Shown: piece after piece, positions 42,838 through 51,688 of the stretch
How positions within the stretch are numbered: the first letter of the stretch is position 1
Layout: every line of letters begins with the position of its first letter
Source of the DNA: JACCSI01 sp035575715
GTDB lineage: Bacteria; Acidobacteriota; Vicinamibacteria; Vicinamibacterales; UBA2999
DNA: 64,000 nucleotides
Reading direction: 5' to 3'
Assembly (NCBI GenBank): GCA_035575715.1
Contig: DATLXN010000007.1
Coordinates: forward strand, 1 to 64,000
Program-made: the position numbers and the translations under genes
Notes under the pieces: generated by a model
Database searches by the model: none
Seen by the model: only the letters and a program-made list of their open reading frames with translations
Told to the model about the DNA's origin: nothing

Positions 42838-44168
42838 GCGGATGAATCGTAACCGGTCTGCGGGCTGACAGCCGCCGGCTGATGCGCGAAGCGTCCGCGT
42901 CCCGCTTCCTTGGCGTGATACATCGCCGTGTCGGCGAGGCCGATCAACCGATCCATGTCAACGCCGTCGCGCGGGCACAGACTAATGCCGATGCTGCAGC
43001 CCACTTGAACATCGGGCGGCGTGCCGGCCGCGGCCCACGTGGCGGGAATCGGGCGCGACGCTGCCTCGATGATCTTCAGGGCGACGGCATCGACATCGCA
43101 GGCGGCCGCCACGCCGTCGAGGACGACAACAAATTCATCGCCACCGAGCCGGGCGACCGTATCGGCACTGCGCAGGCAGGCAACCAACCGATTCGCAATC
43201 ACCCGTAACACCTCGTCACCGGCGCGGTGCCCGTGCGCATCGTTGATCGGTTTGAATCGATCGAGATCGATGACCAGTACCGCGACCATCTCAGCGCCGC
43301 GACGGGTGGAGCGCGCCGCTGCCAGCGCGAGGCGATCCTTCAATAACCGCCGGTTCGGCAATCCGGTCAAGGCATCGTGATGGGCCAGCACGTGTGCGGC
43401 GCGCTCGCTTTCTTTGAACGCCGTGATATCCGAACGCAGCACGACGATGCCGCCATCAGGCATCCGGTGGCGAGTCGACTGGACCCAGCGGCCGTCGCTC
43501 AATTGCTGCACGTGCGGTATCCCGTCGGCGCGTCGATGCAGCGCCAGCCGATGCGCGACCCATTGATCGATGTCGCCGGTAAAGCCCGCCGGCATCGGCT
43601 GCCCCTGCGCGATCTGGTGGCGAATGATTGTCTCGACGTGCATGCCAATCAGGGAGGAGGCCGCGCCAAAGCCGTCGAGGGTTGCGGCGTAGACCTGATT
43701 GCACAGCAGGATGCGGTCGTCGGGTCCGAATACGACGAAACCATCACTCATACTGTCGACTGCACGCATCAGCAAGGCCCGCGCGTTTTCCAGTGCCGCG
43801 GCATTTTGCTCGCGTTCGGTGACGTCGACGACGGTGTAGAGGGTGTCGGTCGAGGCGGGCGGATTAGTCTTGTCCGTTCGGTCAGGCGAGGCAACCGTAA
43901 TGGCCTCGACCAGCAGTGTGCGACGCTGGCCGTCGGGGCGCATATGCTCGCGGTGATAGCTGGTCCGCGTGGGCGCCACCGACTCGATTGACGCGGGCGC
44001 CGTGTCTGGCGCGAGCGGGCCGGCAGAGGCGCCAACCCACTTCTGTGGCGAGTCGCCATAGATGCGCGCGAACTCCTCGTTAACCCGGACAAATCGGCCG
44101 TCACGAACCTGCGCGACGCCGATCAGGCTGCCGTCAAACCACGCTTCATACTCAGGACGGTCAGTCAC
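42834..44168 (-). CDS. PAS-GGDEF diguanylate cyclase
   Basis: 444 residues from a GTG at 44168. Two PAS-type sensor domains (about 1-110 and 125-250, the second with SMSDGFVVFGPDDRILLCNQ) lead into a GGDEF domain with intact RLGGDEFVVVL and a RADTAMYHAKEAGRG-like end (LADTAMYHAKEAGRGRFAH). The enzyme makes cyclic di-GMP from two GTP. No upstream RxxD inhibitory site could be confirmed by eye. It is cytoplasmic. It is first of a membrane-protein operon, but whether cyclic di-GMP acts on those proteins is unknown. Confidence 0.92.
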   Translation of the reverse strand: MTDRPEYEAWFDGSLIGVAQVRDGRFVRVNEEFARIYGDSPQKWVGASAGPLAPDTAPASIESVAPTRTSYHREHMRPDGQRRTLLVEAITVASPDRTDKTNPPASTDTLYTVVDVTEREQNAAALENARALLMRAVDSMSDGFVVFGPDDRILLCNQVYAATLDGFGAASSLIGMHVETIIRHQIAQGQPMPAGFTGDIDQWVAHRLALHRRADGIPHVQQLSDGRWVQSTRHRMPDGGIVVLRSDITAFKESERAAHVLAHHDALTGLPNRRLLKDRLALAAARSTRRGAEMVAVLVIDLDRFKPINDAHGHRAGDEVLRVIANRLVACLRSADTVARLGGDEFVVVLDGVAAACDVDAVALKIIEAASRPIPATWAAAGTPPDVQVGCSIGISLCPRDGVDMDRLIGLADTAMYHAKEAGRGRFAHQPAAVSPQTGYDSSA

Positions 44169-44244
44169 TTATTGGGGGTCGCGCCATCATACGACGCGCC
44201 TCTTTTGAGTGAGAAACCGTTGCAGTCGACGCTGGTGGTGCGGC

Positions 44245-45024
44245 TCACGGTCGTTCGCGACAATACTGACTCCCACTGCACCGGGTCGGGACATACAACT
44301 CCGCCTGAATCAGCCACTGCCCGTCGACTTTGCGCCACTGCACCAGATAGGTGCCACCGATCTGCATGACGCCGTCGGGCTCAGTCCAGCGCCCGGTCCA
44401 CTCGCCGCGTTCGGCGGCGACCGCCCACTCCGGGTAGACGTCGATTGTCGCCGCCTTCCTGACATAGATCGTATCGGGGCGCGTCGCGAACTGCCGCGCC
44501 ATGCGCTGCTGATTGGCTTCTCGTCCCGCGACTTGTGCACTAGTCGATGACACGACGTGGACGTCGGCCATCCAGATTCGTGCGATCGCCACTGGATCAT
44601 GCGCCGCGATGGCGGCATTGGACCGGGCGCGCGCCTCGCGAATCAAGCGCTCGTCGGCGAACAGCACCCGGTCTGCTATCTCGAGAGCACTCACCTTTAA
44701 TGACCAATCGAGTTGTGCGCGTTTCGTCTGCTCGTCCAGAGTGATCGTGCCGTGGCGGGGGGCAAAGCCAATGAGCTCGACGGTGATTCGATATGTGCCG
44801 AGCGCCAGGTTCGGGATCGCAAACCGCCCGTCCTCGTCGGTAATCGCTTCGCTCCGGTAGTCGCCGCTCACGGCGATGACGCGTACACCGGCTAGTGGGT
44901 ACGGCTCCGGATTTGCAACAAAGGAGTCCGTGATCCGGCCGGCGATCTCGCCCCCGCCACTGGCCTGATGTGCAGATAGCACTGCGCCGACGCTGAGAAC
45001 GAGCGCGAAGAGGATGGTGATCAA
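44245..45024 (-). CDS. Exported protein with carboxypeptidase-like and SnoaL/DUF4440-like domains
   Basis: 259 residues from a TTG at 45024. Signal peptide about 1-18. A carboxypeptidase regulatory-like beta domain follows (about 25-110: SEAITDEDGRFAIPNLALGT), then a DUF4440/SnoaL-like cone domain (about 125-245: SNAAIAAHDPVAIARIWMAD and WRKVDGQWLIQAELYV). The first is a sugar- or protein-binding fold common in acidobacterial outer-membrane proteins; the second resembles ketosteroid isomerase-like proteins with unknown ligands. Domain order is unusual but supported by both halves. C-terminus holds two cysteines (CSGSQYC). Confidence 0.82.
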   Translation of the reverse strand: MITILFALVLSVGAVLSAHQASGGGEIAGRITDSFVANPEPYPLAGVRVIAVSGDYRSEAITDEDGRFAIPNLALGTYRITVELIGFAPRHGTITLDEQTKRAQLDWSLKVSALEIADRVLFADERLIREARARSNAAIAAHDPVAIARIWMADVHVVSSTSAQVAGREANQQRMARQFATRPDTIYVRKAATIDVYPEWAVAAERGEWTGRWTEPDGVMQIGGTYLVQWRKVDGQWLIQAELYVPTRCSGSQYCRERP

Positions 45025-45116
45025 CTTATCTGTCCATTAGTTCTATTCGGCGGCCACCGCACGGTCTCAACAATCGGCAGCGCCAGGCCCGCCGCGATGG
45101 CCAGGCGCCGGCTGAA

Positions 45117-45317
45117 GTGCATCATCGATCCCCAAAGGCCTGTCGTCGGATACTACGCGCTCTTGCCCCTCGCAATTGGCGGCCACTGATGCCGGTTATC
45201 CGCGCCGTCGCACAGACGTTGACCCGACGGGGGCGGCTGGAAATTCGGCAACACGGCGTGACGGTCCCAGTCACGAGCGATCCGCGCGGACCGATCCGGC
45301 TTGGTCTTCCGCGCTAG
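45117..45317 (+). pseudogene. Truncated DUF3253 remnant
   Basis: The last 48 residues are a clear match to the DUF3253 winged-helix-like family: NWRPLMPVIRAVAQTLTRRG and the hallmark DPRGPIRLGLP. The N-terminal third is lost. A neighbouring frame reads LSSDTTR, close to the CPSDVARAL motif that homologues have here, so a frameshift around 45150 is likely. No ribosome binding site precedes the GTG at 45117. It overlaps by four bases the end of the convergent membrane gene. Considered a decayed gene. Confidence 0.6.
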
Positions 45318-45592
45318 ACCGTATGCGGGCGAGCCCTGAACCACAGGCGCTGCGCGACAATACACGAAACCCATCCGACCACGGCGGCCACCGTTCCGCC
45401 GACAAGTTGCGCCACCGGCCACATCGATGCACCGCCGCCGTAGTACGGCACGAAGTATTCGTAATACAGCAGCCAGGCGAGCAGGCTAAACCACGGGACC
45501 GCGGCGGCGAGCAGGCGCGGCCGCCGGGGAACTTGCCAAGCCACGAGAACGCCAATCAGCGCGGACCCACCAACTATGACGCTCCACTCCAT
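45314..45592 (-). CDS. Small three-helix membrane protein
   Basis: 92 residues from the ATG at 45592. Three hydrophobic helices (WSVIVGGSALIGVLVAW, LLAAAVPWFSLLAWLLYYEY, QLVGGTVAAVVGWVSCIVAQ). The start overlaps the stop of the next upstream gene. No family recognised. Likely co-transcribed with the YdeI-like gene two ORFs upstream. Confidence 0.72.
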   Translation of the reverse strand: MEWSVIVGGSALIGVLVAWQVPRRPRLLAAAVPWFSLLAWLLYYEYFVPYYGGGASMWPVAQLVGGTVAAVVGWVSCIVAQRLWFRARPHTV

Positions 45593-45879
45593 CAATGCTG
45601 TAGTCCCTCAAGTTGCGCATGAGTCGGATGACGACGCGAGAGCCGTTCTAGGATCGGGCACGACTGGCGGCATTTCGCCAGGCGGGACTGCGCGGTGAGG
45701 ATACGGATGATCGATGGAGGAAGCTCGGGCGACTTCTGCCCGAGCACGGTGGCCTGAGGAAACGACGGCGGTTTAGCCGCACTCTTTGCGGTGGCGCTGG
45801 CCGAGCGCTGTTCGAGCGGGCCGGCAGACAACGCGACCGCGCTAAACATCACGTAAAGCAGCAATGCGCACCTTGTCAT
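45592..45879 (-). CDS. Small exported hypothetical protein
   Basis: 95 residues. A signal peptide (about 1-19, ends ALSAG) is followed by a polar stretch and a basic C-terminal half with two cysteines (AKCRQSCPILERLSRR). The start overlaps the stop of the YdeI-like gene by four bases and its end overlaps the start of the membrane protein gene, so all three are probably one transcript. No homologue recognised. Confidence 0.6.
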   Translation of the reverse strand: MTRCALLLYVMFSAVALSAGPLEQRSASATAKSAAKPPSFPQATVLGQKSPELPPSIIRILTAQSRLAKCRQSCPILERLSRRHPTHAQLEGLQH

Positions 45880-46529
45880 TGTGATCGCCTGCGGCCAGCC
45901 GGTCTGGTATTCCTGCCGACGATCCGCTTTATCCGCTCCGGCACAATCGCCTCACCGCCCGCGAGCATCGCGACCAGCGTCTCGATCTTTCTGGCGCGGC
46001 CAGCCGGGGTCTTCATGTTGTTGGTGCGAAACGCCAGCGCAAAGAGATTCATTTTTCCAAGCCCCGCAAACGTGCGGCGAGCCCGCGGGTTGGCGTCGAT
46101 CGCGGCACGCAGGTCGCCGGGAATCGTCGCTTCACTAGCCTGCCGGATCGGCGCATACGCGGCATCCCAGCGGCCATCCTGCTTGGCGGCATCGATTTGT
46201 CGCTGCCCGTGGGGAGTCATGCGGCCGGCCCTGACCAATCGCGCCACGTGATCGCGATTGACTTGGCTCCAGGTGCTCTTGGCGCGACGCGGTGTGTAAC
46301 GTTGCAGGAACGACGACTCGTCGAAGCCCTTGCGAATGCCGTCAATCCATCCCCAGCACAGCGCCACATTCAGTGCCTGGGCGCAGGTCACGCTCGGCAA
46401 TCCCGAGTCCTTCTTGTGCACCTTCAACCAGATCTCGCTTTCGCGATCATGATGGGTGCCAAGCCACGTTTCAAAGGCCGCCTCCGTGCGGAAGCTCTTG
46501 ATCTTTGTTGGGTCGGGCGTGATGGGCAC
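45876..46529 (-). CDS. YdeI/OmpD-associated family protein
   Basis: 217 residues, soluble. Family motifs are well preserved: FETWLGTHHDRESEIWLKVH, ALNVALCWGWIDGIRKGFDE, and FLQRYTPRRAKSTWSQVNRD. The C-terminal DUF1905-like part is partly retained (LRAAIDANPRARRTFAGLGK). The molecular role is unknown; family members are cytoplasmic and small. First of three overlapping genes. Confidence 0.9.
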   Translation of the reverse strand: MPITPDPTKIKSFRTEAAFETWLGTHHDRESEIWLKVHKKDSGLPSVTCAQALNVALCWGWIDGIRKGFDESSFLQRYTPRRAKSTWSQVNRDHVARLVRAGRMTPHGQRQIDAAKQDGRWDAAYAPIRQASEATIPGDLRAAIDANPRARRTFAGLGKMNLFALAFRTNNMKTPAGRARKIETLVAMLAGGEAIVPERIKRIVGRNTRPAGRRRSQ

Positions 46530-46571
46530 AGGTTAGCGTAATACGGGCGACGGCCCGCTATTCCCCGCGCC

Positions 46572-47318
46572 TCACTCCCAGCGGAACACCTTAGCCGTCA
46601 GCGCCGTGCAGACGACAAACACCAACGCCAGCGCGGCGATGTCGCGCAGGTGCGCCGACCACGGGTCTCCCGACAGGATGCCATTCAGCAACGACACCGC
46701 ATAGGTCAGCGGAACACCTTGCGCGATGGTCTGCAACACCGGCGGGAATGATGCAATCGGGACAAACAATCCCGACAGCGCGACCATCGGGTAGAGCACC
46801 AGCGCACCTGCCGGTTGCGCAAAGCGCGCCGTCGGCACGATGCTGGCGATGACAAACCCCATCGACAGAATGCTCAGCGTGCTGACGAGCAGCGCCAGCG
46901 CAAAGCCAAACAACGGGAATTCGACGCCCACCGGGTAGTAGCGTTTTCCGGCGAGGACCAGGAGCGTGAGCGTCAGTGTGGTGAACAGCAGCTTGACCAG
47001 GACGTGCGCCGTCAGAATCGTGTGCGGCCGCAGTGGCGTGGCGCGGAGGCGTTTGAGAATGCCGCTCTCCCGATAGATCGCAATGATCGTGACCAGTGAC
47101 AGGACCGCGCTGATCGCGATCAGCACTGACGCGAGGACCGGCAACACGCGGACCAACTCACTGGACGCAGCCCCTGCGGGCGTTGCCCTGCGCCCGGCGA
47201 GGCGGCCGAGGATCACGAAGACGACGACGGGAATCAAGATGGTGCCGAGGGCGCCAAGCGGCTCGCGCATGAAGATCTTGATTTCGAGCCACGTCAGGTT
47301 CAGCAGGCCGCGCAACAT
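46572..47318 (-). CDS. ABC-2 type transporter permease
   Basis: 248 residues with six hydrophobic helices and the ABC-2 pattern: a first helix with PLGALGTILIPVVVFVILG, then LATPLRPHTILTAHVLVK-type loop, and a late PMVALSGLFVPIASFPPVLQ. This is the membrane half of an exporter, presumably for a drug, lipid or polysaccharide. The ATP-binding subunit gene ends 9 bases upstream, so both form one operon. Confidence 0.9.
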   Translation of the reverse strand: MLRGLLNLTWLEIKIFMREPLGALGTILIPVVVFVILGRLAGRRATPAGAASSELVRVLPVLASVLIAISAVLSLVTIIAIYRESGILKRLRATPLRPHTILTAHVLVKLLFTTLTLTLLVLAGKRYYPVGVEFPLFGFALALLVSTLSILSMGFVIASIVPTARFAQPAGALVLYPMVALSGLFVPIASFPPVLQTIAQGVPLTYAVSLLNGILSGDPWSAHLRDIAALALVFVVCTALTAKVFRWE

Positions 47319-47327
47319 TGCTTCACC

Positions 47328-48254
47328 CTAATCGCGAATCGAATGACCGGTCAGTTTCAGGAACACGTCTTCGAGTGTCGGGAGCTCGGTGCGAAACGCC
47401 GTCACTTTGATCTGATGCTCGGACAGGCATTGGATGACGTCGGTGACAAAGTCATCACCGTGCCCAGCGATCGTGTATCGGCCATCGTCGACGCTCACCG
47501 ACGTCACTCCGCGAATCCGACCGAACTGCGCCGGCGCCGAGGCGTCGGCGGTGACCAGCACCACGCATCGCTCTGCACAGTGTCGATCGACCAGCCGCTG
47601 CGGCGTATCGATGTCGATGATGCGGCCGCGTTCGATGATCGCGACACGATCACACAAGCGCTCGGCTTCCTCCATCAAATGCGTCGTCAGGAATACGGTC
47701 TTGCCGCGATCGCGAATGCCGCGGACCAGGTGCCAGATTGCGCGCCGCGCTTGCGGATCGAGTCCGGTGGTCAATTCGTCGAGAAAGACCACCTCGGGAT
47801 CGTTGATCAGGGCCAGGGCAATGAACAGGCGTTGCTTCTGGCCGCCGGACAGCGTCATGAACCAGGCGTTGCGCTTCTCGGTCAGACCGAGTTGGTCGAG
47901 CAGCCGGTCGCCGTCGATGGTGCGCTTGTTATAAAGCGAGGCCCACAAGGCGACCGCTTCCCACACCTTGATCCGCTTTTGCAGTTGCGCCTGCTGCAAT
48001 TGGACGCCAATGCGTTGCTGCAACTGATACACGTCACGAAACGGATCCAGCCCAAGAACTGAGATGCTGCCGCGGTCGGGCCGGCGCAGGCCTTCGACAC
48101 ACTCCATGGTGGTGGTCTTACCGGCGCCGTTGGGTCCGATCAGTCCGAAGATCTCTCCCTGGTGCACGTCAAAGGACACGTCATCGACCGCGACCGTCGA
48201 TTTATAGGTCTTGCGAATGGCGGAGACGCGGATCACCGGCTCGGAGGACGGCAT
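47328..48254 (-). CDS. ABC transporter ATP-binding protein
   Basis: 308 residues. Walker A GPNGAGKT at 40-47, signature LSGGQKQR at 135-142, Walker B VVFLDE at 155-160, and H-loop TTHLMEEAERL. About 90 C-terminal residues form the additional domain seen in DrrA/CcmA-like exporters. It powers the permease encoded directly downstream. Substrate unknown. The gene is the first of the two-gene operon. Confidence 0.93.
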   Translation of the reverse strand: MPSSEPVIRVSAIRKTYKSTVAVDDVSFDVHQGEIFGLIGPNGAGKTTTMECVEGLRRPDRGSISVLGLDPFRDVYQLQQRIGVQLQQAQLQKRIKVWEAVALWASLYNKRTIDGDRLLDQLGLTEKRNAWFMTLSGGQKQRLFIALALINDPEVVFLDELTTGLDPQARRAIWHLVRGIRDRGKTVFLTTHLMEEAERLCDRVAIIERGRIIDIDTPQRLVDRHCAERCVVLVTADASAPAQFGRIRGVTSVSVDDGRYTIAGHGDDFVTDVIQCLSEHQIKVTAFRTELPTLEDVFLKLTGHSIRD

Positions 48255-48282
48255 CAGCGCCGTGGCCTGACCTGCAGGGGCA

Positions 48283-48585
48283 TCACTCTTTCGAGCCAGG
48301 CGTCGATCTCCAGCCGTCCCGATCGCGGAGTGACAACTCGCGTGTCTGCGTGTTCGCGTTCACAAGAGGACCCTCCTCGAGCTGGGTGACGAGCGTGCGG
48401 GCTCTGGTTAATGCCATGTCGAAATCGTCGACGCCAAAGAACAACAGTAACCCGTTCCCAGGTGGCGCGTGGTCCGGGCTCGTCAAGGATGGATGCTCGC
48501 GGGCACTCTTATGCTGATCCTCTGTTCTTTGTTGCTCGCCTTCGACCGAGAACGGTAAACCCATTACCGTCAGGAACGTGGCCCT
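48283..48585 (-). pseudogene. Glyoxalase/VOC-family remnant
   Basis: About 100 residues of VOC-fold sequence without a proper N-terminal half. Recognisable pieces are TEDQHKSAREHPSLTSPDHA, the beta strand GNGLLLFFGVDDFDMALTRA, and NANTQTRELSLRDRDGW. Homologues finish with DPDGYYVTI, whereas this frame reads WRSTPGSKE after DG, so the end is frameshifted as well. There is no start codon with a ribosome binding site at the correct distance. The longer frame up to 48930 adds no homology. Confidence 0.65.
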
Positions 48586-48708
48586 CGGTAGCGCCGCCGC
48601 CCAACACCAGCTCTTGTCGGAACGAACTATTCGAAGAGCGTCGGCACGCTGATTGCTACACGACCGCGATGCGCTCCCAATATCGGGAGGCCGAGCGAGG
48701 AGTGGACG

Positions 48709-48816
48709 ATGAAGCTTGGAAACGAAGACGGCATTATTAAGTACGGCATCGCGTGGATGCTCGGTGTGCCCGTGTCGGTGCTGGTGCTGATTTTTCTGGC
48801 ATCGCGCGCCTGTTAG
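48709..48816 (+). CDS. Single-helix membrane microprotein
   Basis: 35 residues from an ATG at 48709, with GAGGAG 8 bases upstream. The sequence MKLGNEDGIIKYGIAWMLGV continues into a hydrophobic helix and ends LASRAC. I recall short proteins with the same KYGIAWxLGVPVSVLVxxFL pattern in many Gram-negative genomes, annotated only as hypothetical. It lies in a stretch otherwise taken up by a VOC remnant. Location in the inner membrane is likely; function unknown. Confidence 0.7.
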   Translation: MKLGNEDGIIKYGIAWMLGVPVSVLVLIFLASRAC

Positions 48817-48935
48817 CTGCTCATCGGTGATGCCACCGATCGCGTCGAAAGCCCCGTCACTTGGCTGACGAGACTCTGAACGTTCACGGTGATTTACGGC
48901 CGTAGGCGCCGCCCTGGGCCAGACGCTCAAAATAA

Positions 48936-49769
48936 CTAAACGCCTTCGCGAATCGCCCGCTCGCCATCCGCATCGTTGCGCAGGTAGGTCGTCATCGCGG
49001 CAAGCCCGAACGGTCGCCCCTCGAGTTCCACCACTGCGGCTTCGGCACGCACGCCTTCGAGCGTCCCGGTCTTGCTGGCGACCCGCACCCGTGCCGGCAC
49101 CGCAGAGCGGAAGGATCCGCTCACCTTATAGAGGATTTGCAACGCCGCGTCCCGGCTTTCTTTACGCAGCCCCTCGCCGCGCCACAACAGTTCCGCGCTC
49201 TTTGCCAGCGACGCCGGCGAGGCGACATTTTCATCGCCACGTCGCGCGGCCGCCGGATCGATCATCTTGCGCCGCAGCAGAATGTCGCCGAGCCCTGCCC
49301 CTTTCATCCGCGCGTTGACGTTCAACATGCCGACGGCGTCGATGACCACATTGGTCGCGGTGTTGTCACTGACAATCATCATCAGCGCCGCATGGTCCGC
49401 CAGCGACAAGAGCGGACCAGAGAGGTGCTGCAGGACGCCGGACCCACCGACGACCTGCGCGCGTTCGAGCAAGGTGGGATTGTCGAGTTGCAGCTTGCCC
49501 TCTTCGGCCTGTTTCAACAACTCATACAGAATCGACAGCTTGATGGTGGAGGCGGTCGGAAACGGCTGATTCTCCAGCCTCGCCGCGACCCGTTCATTGG
49601 TCGTCAGATCGACGACGACGTAGCCCAACACACCGTCCAGCCGCATCGCGACCGCATCGAGCCGTGACTGCAGTTGCTTGCGCAGCTGTTGCTGCAGTGC
49701 CCCCGCGTTCTGCGCAGCGATGGCTGGAACGACGAGACATATCAAGAGGGCTGTCGCAATAACGCGCAT
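48936..49769 (-). CDS. Class A beta-lactamase-fold serine hydrolase
   Basis: 277 residues with a signal peptide (about 1-19). Active-site elements: S74-T-I-K77 (SxxK), S134-D-N136 (SDN) and K233-T-G235 (KTG). The deacylating glutamate motif ExxLN of true class A enzymes is not seen; the region reads DPAAARRGDENVASP, where E180 sits before the TTP-like turn. The protein may therefore be a penicillin-sensitive hydrolase or a weak beta-lactamase. Single gene, separated on both sides. Confidence 0.85.
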   Translation of the reverse strand: MRVIATALLICLVVPAIAAQNAGALQQQLRKQLQSRLDAVAMRLDGVLGYVVVDLTTNERVAARLENQPFPTASTIKLSILYELLKQAEEGKLQLDNPTLLERAQVVGGSGVLQHLSGPLLSLADHAALMMIVSDNTATNVVIDAVGMLNVNARMKGAGLGDILLRRKMIDPAAARRGDENVASPASLAKSAELLWRGEGLRKESRDAALQILYKVSGSFRSAVPARVRVASKTGTLEGVRAEAAVVELEGRPFGLAAMTTYLRNDADGERAIREGV

Positions 49770-49830
49770 GGTTTGCGACCTTTATACTCCGTCTGTCAAC
49801 AAGCATTAGGACCCGATGCGTAGGGCATCG

Positions 49831-50055
49831 TCAGCTTGTCCTGCGGTCGCGTTGATGGAGTGCGCTGCGAGCCTTGTCCAGATCCTCGGATCTCACCAGT
49901 AGCTCGGCGCCACTGATCGCCGGGTACAGTCCGCCGCCGGCATTGTCAGCCCTAATCATCGACTCGATCCCCGCTTCATCGAGAATGCCCTTGGCGATCT
50001 GAGCATCGACGGTGGATCGAAATGTCGAGATGGTGATCAGTTGTGAAGAACTCAC
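49831..50055 (-). CDS. DUF2007 family protein
   Basis: 74 residues, soluble. The family features LITISTFRSTVDAQIAKGIL, DEAGIESMIRADNAGG and a late LLVRSEDLDKARSAL are clear; the fold is a putative signal-transducing ferredoxin-like domain related to PII-type proteins. Function unknown. The 210 bases upstream (50056-50267) contain no gene that I can support. Confidence 0.88.
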   Translation of the reverse strand: MSSSQLITISTFRSTVDAQIAKGILDEAGIESMIRADNAGGGLYPAISGAELLVRSEDLDKARSALHQRDRRTS

Positions 50056-50267
50056 GGTCGCACCTCCCGTTCTGGCACCGACGATAGAACATTGCGCGAC
50101 AGTTTACCAATCAGCAGCCGCGGCGCTCGAGATGGCAGCGTGGATTTCCCCATGGCGCCGTCAACTGCAAGGTTTGCTATGCACCGGCCGGCACTGAGCG
50201 GTTGATCTGCGCCTGCAGCACCAAGCAGAAGGGGCTGGCCCAACGCATAGACCGTTGGTCGCGTTCA

Positions 50268-51578
50268 TCATGCGGGCTGAGCGGCGGTTCTCCCCCACAG
50301 CCAATACACCGGTAGTCCGATCAGAACCATCAGGAGTCCGATCATGCTGTTGCCCGGATCAACGCGGATCTGACTGAACGCAATCGCCAAGGACACGACG
50401 GCAAACGCAATCGGAATCAGCGGCACGCCAGGCATCCGCCATTGCGGCGCATAACCGGCGCGACGACGCAGCAGCACCACGCCGATTGCCAGCAGTGCGA
50501 AGAAGATCCACTCTGTGTAAATCACCCGGGTGAACAGTTCGCGATAGGTGCCGGTCAGCACCAACACCACCGCCCACAAGGCTTGCAACACAATCGCACG
50601 TGATGGCGTGCGATATGTCGGATGCACCGTGGCGACCCATGTGAACAGCAATCCGTCCTGCGCCATCGAGTAATAGACGCGCGGCCCGGCCATGATCACG
50701 CCGTTGAGCGCGCCGAACGCCGAGAACATGACTAACGCGGATACCAGGCTGCCGCCGATCGATCCGACGAGCGCTTCAAAGGTATCCGCTGCGACTCGCG
50801 ACGAGGCAATCACGCGATCGATCGGCAGCACCGATAGGTAGACAATGTTCAGGCCGATGTAGCACGCGGTCACGATCAAGGTGCCAATGATCAATGAGCG
50901 CGGAATCGTCCGCTCTGGGTTCTTGGTCTCCTCCGCCGTGTAAGTGACCATGTGCCAGCCGCCAAAGGCGAACAGCCCCGCACCGACCGCAAGGAGAAAG
51001 TCGCCCGGGCTGAATGACGGCGGCACGGTGACTGCCCCAGCCACCGACGGCGTCACCGGATCGAGAATCGCGCCGGCAAGGATGATCGCCGCGACGGCGA
51101 CCACCTTGACGACCGTGAACGCCGTCTGCACCCCGCTGCCGAAGCGGACGCCGACGTAATTGATCGCCGACAGGACAAGGATCGCGCCGACCGCGACGCC
51201 GCGCAGACCGGCGTCACCCATTGGAAAGAAATAGCCGGCGTAGCGCGCGAACACCGTCGCGATTGCCGCGGCGATGCCGGTGTGCATGCTCCAGAACATC
51301 GCCCAGCCCCACAGGAAGCCGAGCGCTGGCGAATAGATTTCGCGAAGGAAGACGTAGACCCCGCCGGTGCGCGGGAACGCCGACGAGAGTTCTGCGCAGA
51401 CCAATGCGCCGGCCATCGTCAAGAGGCCTGCGGTCGCCCAGACCATGGTTACCCCAAACAGCGACGGCACCTGCGCGGTGATCTCCGACGCCTGCACAAA
51501 GACTGAGGCGCCGATGATGATCCCGACGACGATGGCCGTCGCTTGCGGAAGACCGATGGCTCGAGAGAGCTGGGGCAC
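50268..51578 (-). CDS. APC family amino acid permease
   Basis: 436 residues from a GTG at 51578. Twelve hydrophobic helices, with the conserved first helix motif AIVVGIIIGASVFVQASE and later GGWHMVTYTAEETKNPERTI, typical of the APC superfamily (LAT-like group). A TTG start eight codons upstream is possible, but those codons are a GGCTGTC repeat, so the GTG was chosen. Substrate probably amino acids. It is transcribed in the same direction as the HD-like protein gene, 110 bases away. Confidence 0.88.
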   Translation of the reverse strand: MPQLSRAIGLPQATAIVVGIIIGASVFVQASEITAQVPSLFGVTMVWATAGLLTMAGALVCAELSSAFPRTGGVYVFLREIYSPALGFLWGWAMFWSMHTGIAAAIATVFARYAGYFFPMGDAGLRGVAVGAILVLSAINYVGVRFGSGVQTAFTVVKVVAVAAIILAGAILDPVTPSVAGAVTVPPSFSPGDFLLAVGAGLFAFGGWHMVTYTAEETKNPERTIPRSLIIGTLIVTACYIGLNIVYLSVLPIDRVIASSRVAADTFEALVGSIGGSLVSALVMFSAFGALNGVIMAGPRVYYSMAQDGLLFTWVATVHPTYRTPSRAIVLQALWAVVLVLTGTYRELFTRVIYTEWIFFALLAIGVVLLRRRAGYAPQWRMPGVPLIPIAFAVVSLAIAFSQIRVDPGNSMIGLLMVLIGLPVYWLWGRTAAQPA

Positions 51579-51688
51579 GCGTGGGCTGTCGGCTGTCAGC
51601 AACGGGCGGTCAGGGCGATTGGCTATCGGCTGTCAGCTCCCGGGAGCAATCAGCCCTCGACTTCTGAAGCAGATCACCGAGAGCCTTC

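Noticed and set aside
48586..48930. Upstream part of the frame containing the VOC remnant
   Set aside because: The frame continues to 48930 but the extra residues show no VOC similarity and cover the opposite-strand microprotein gene.
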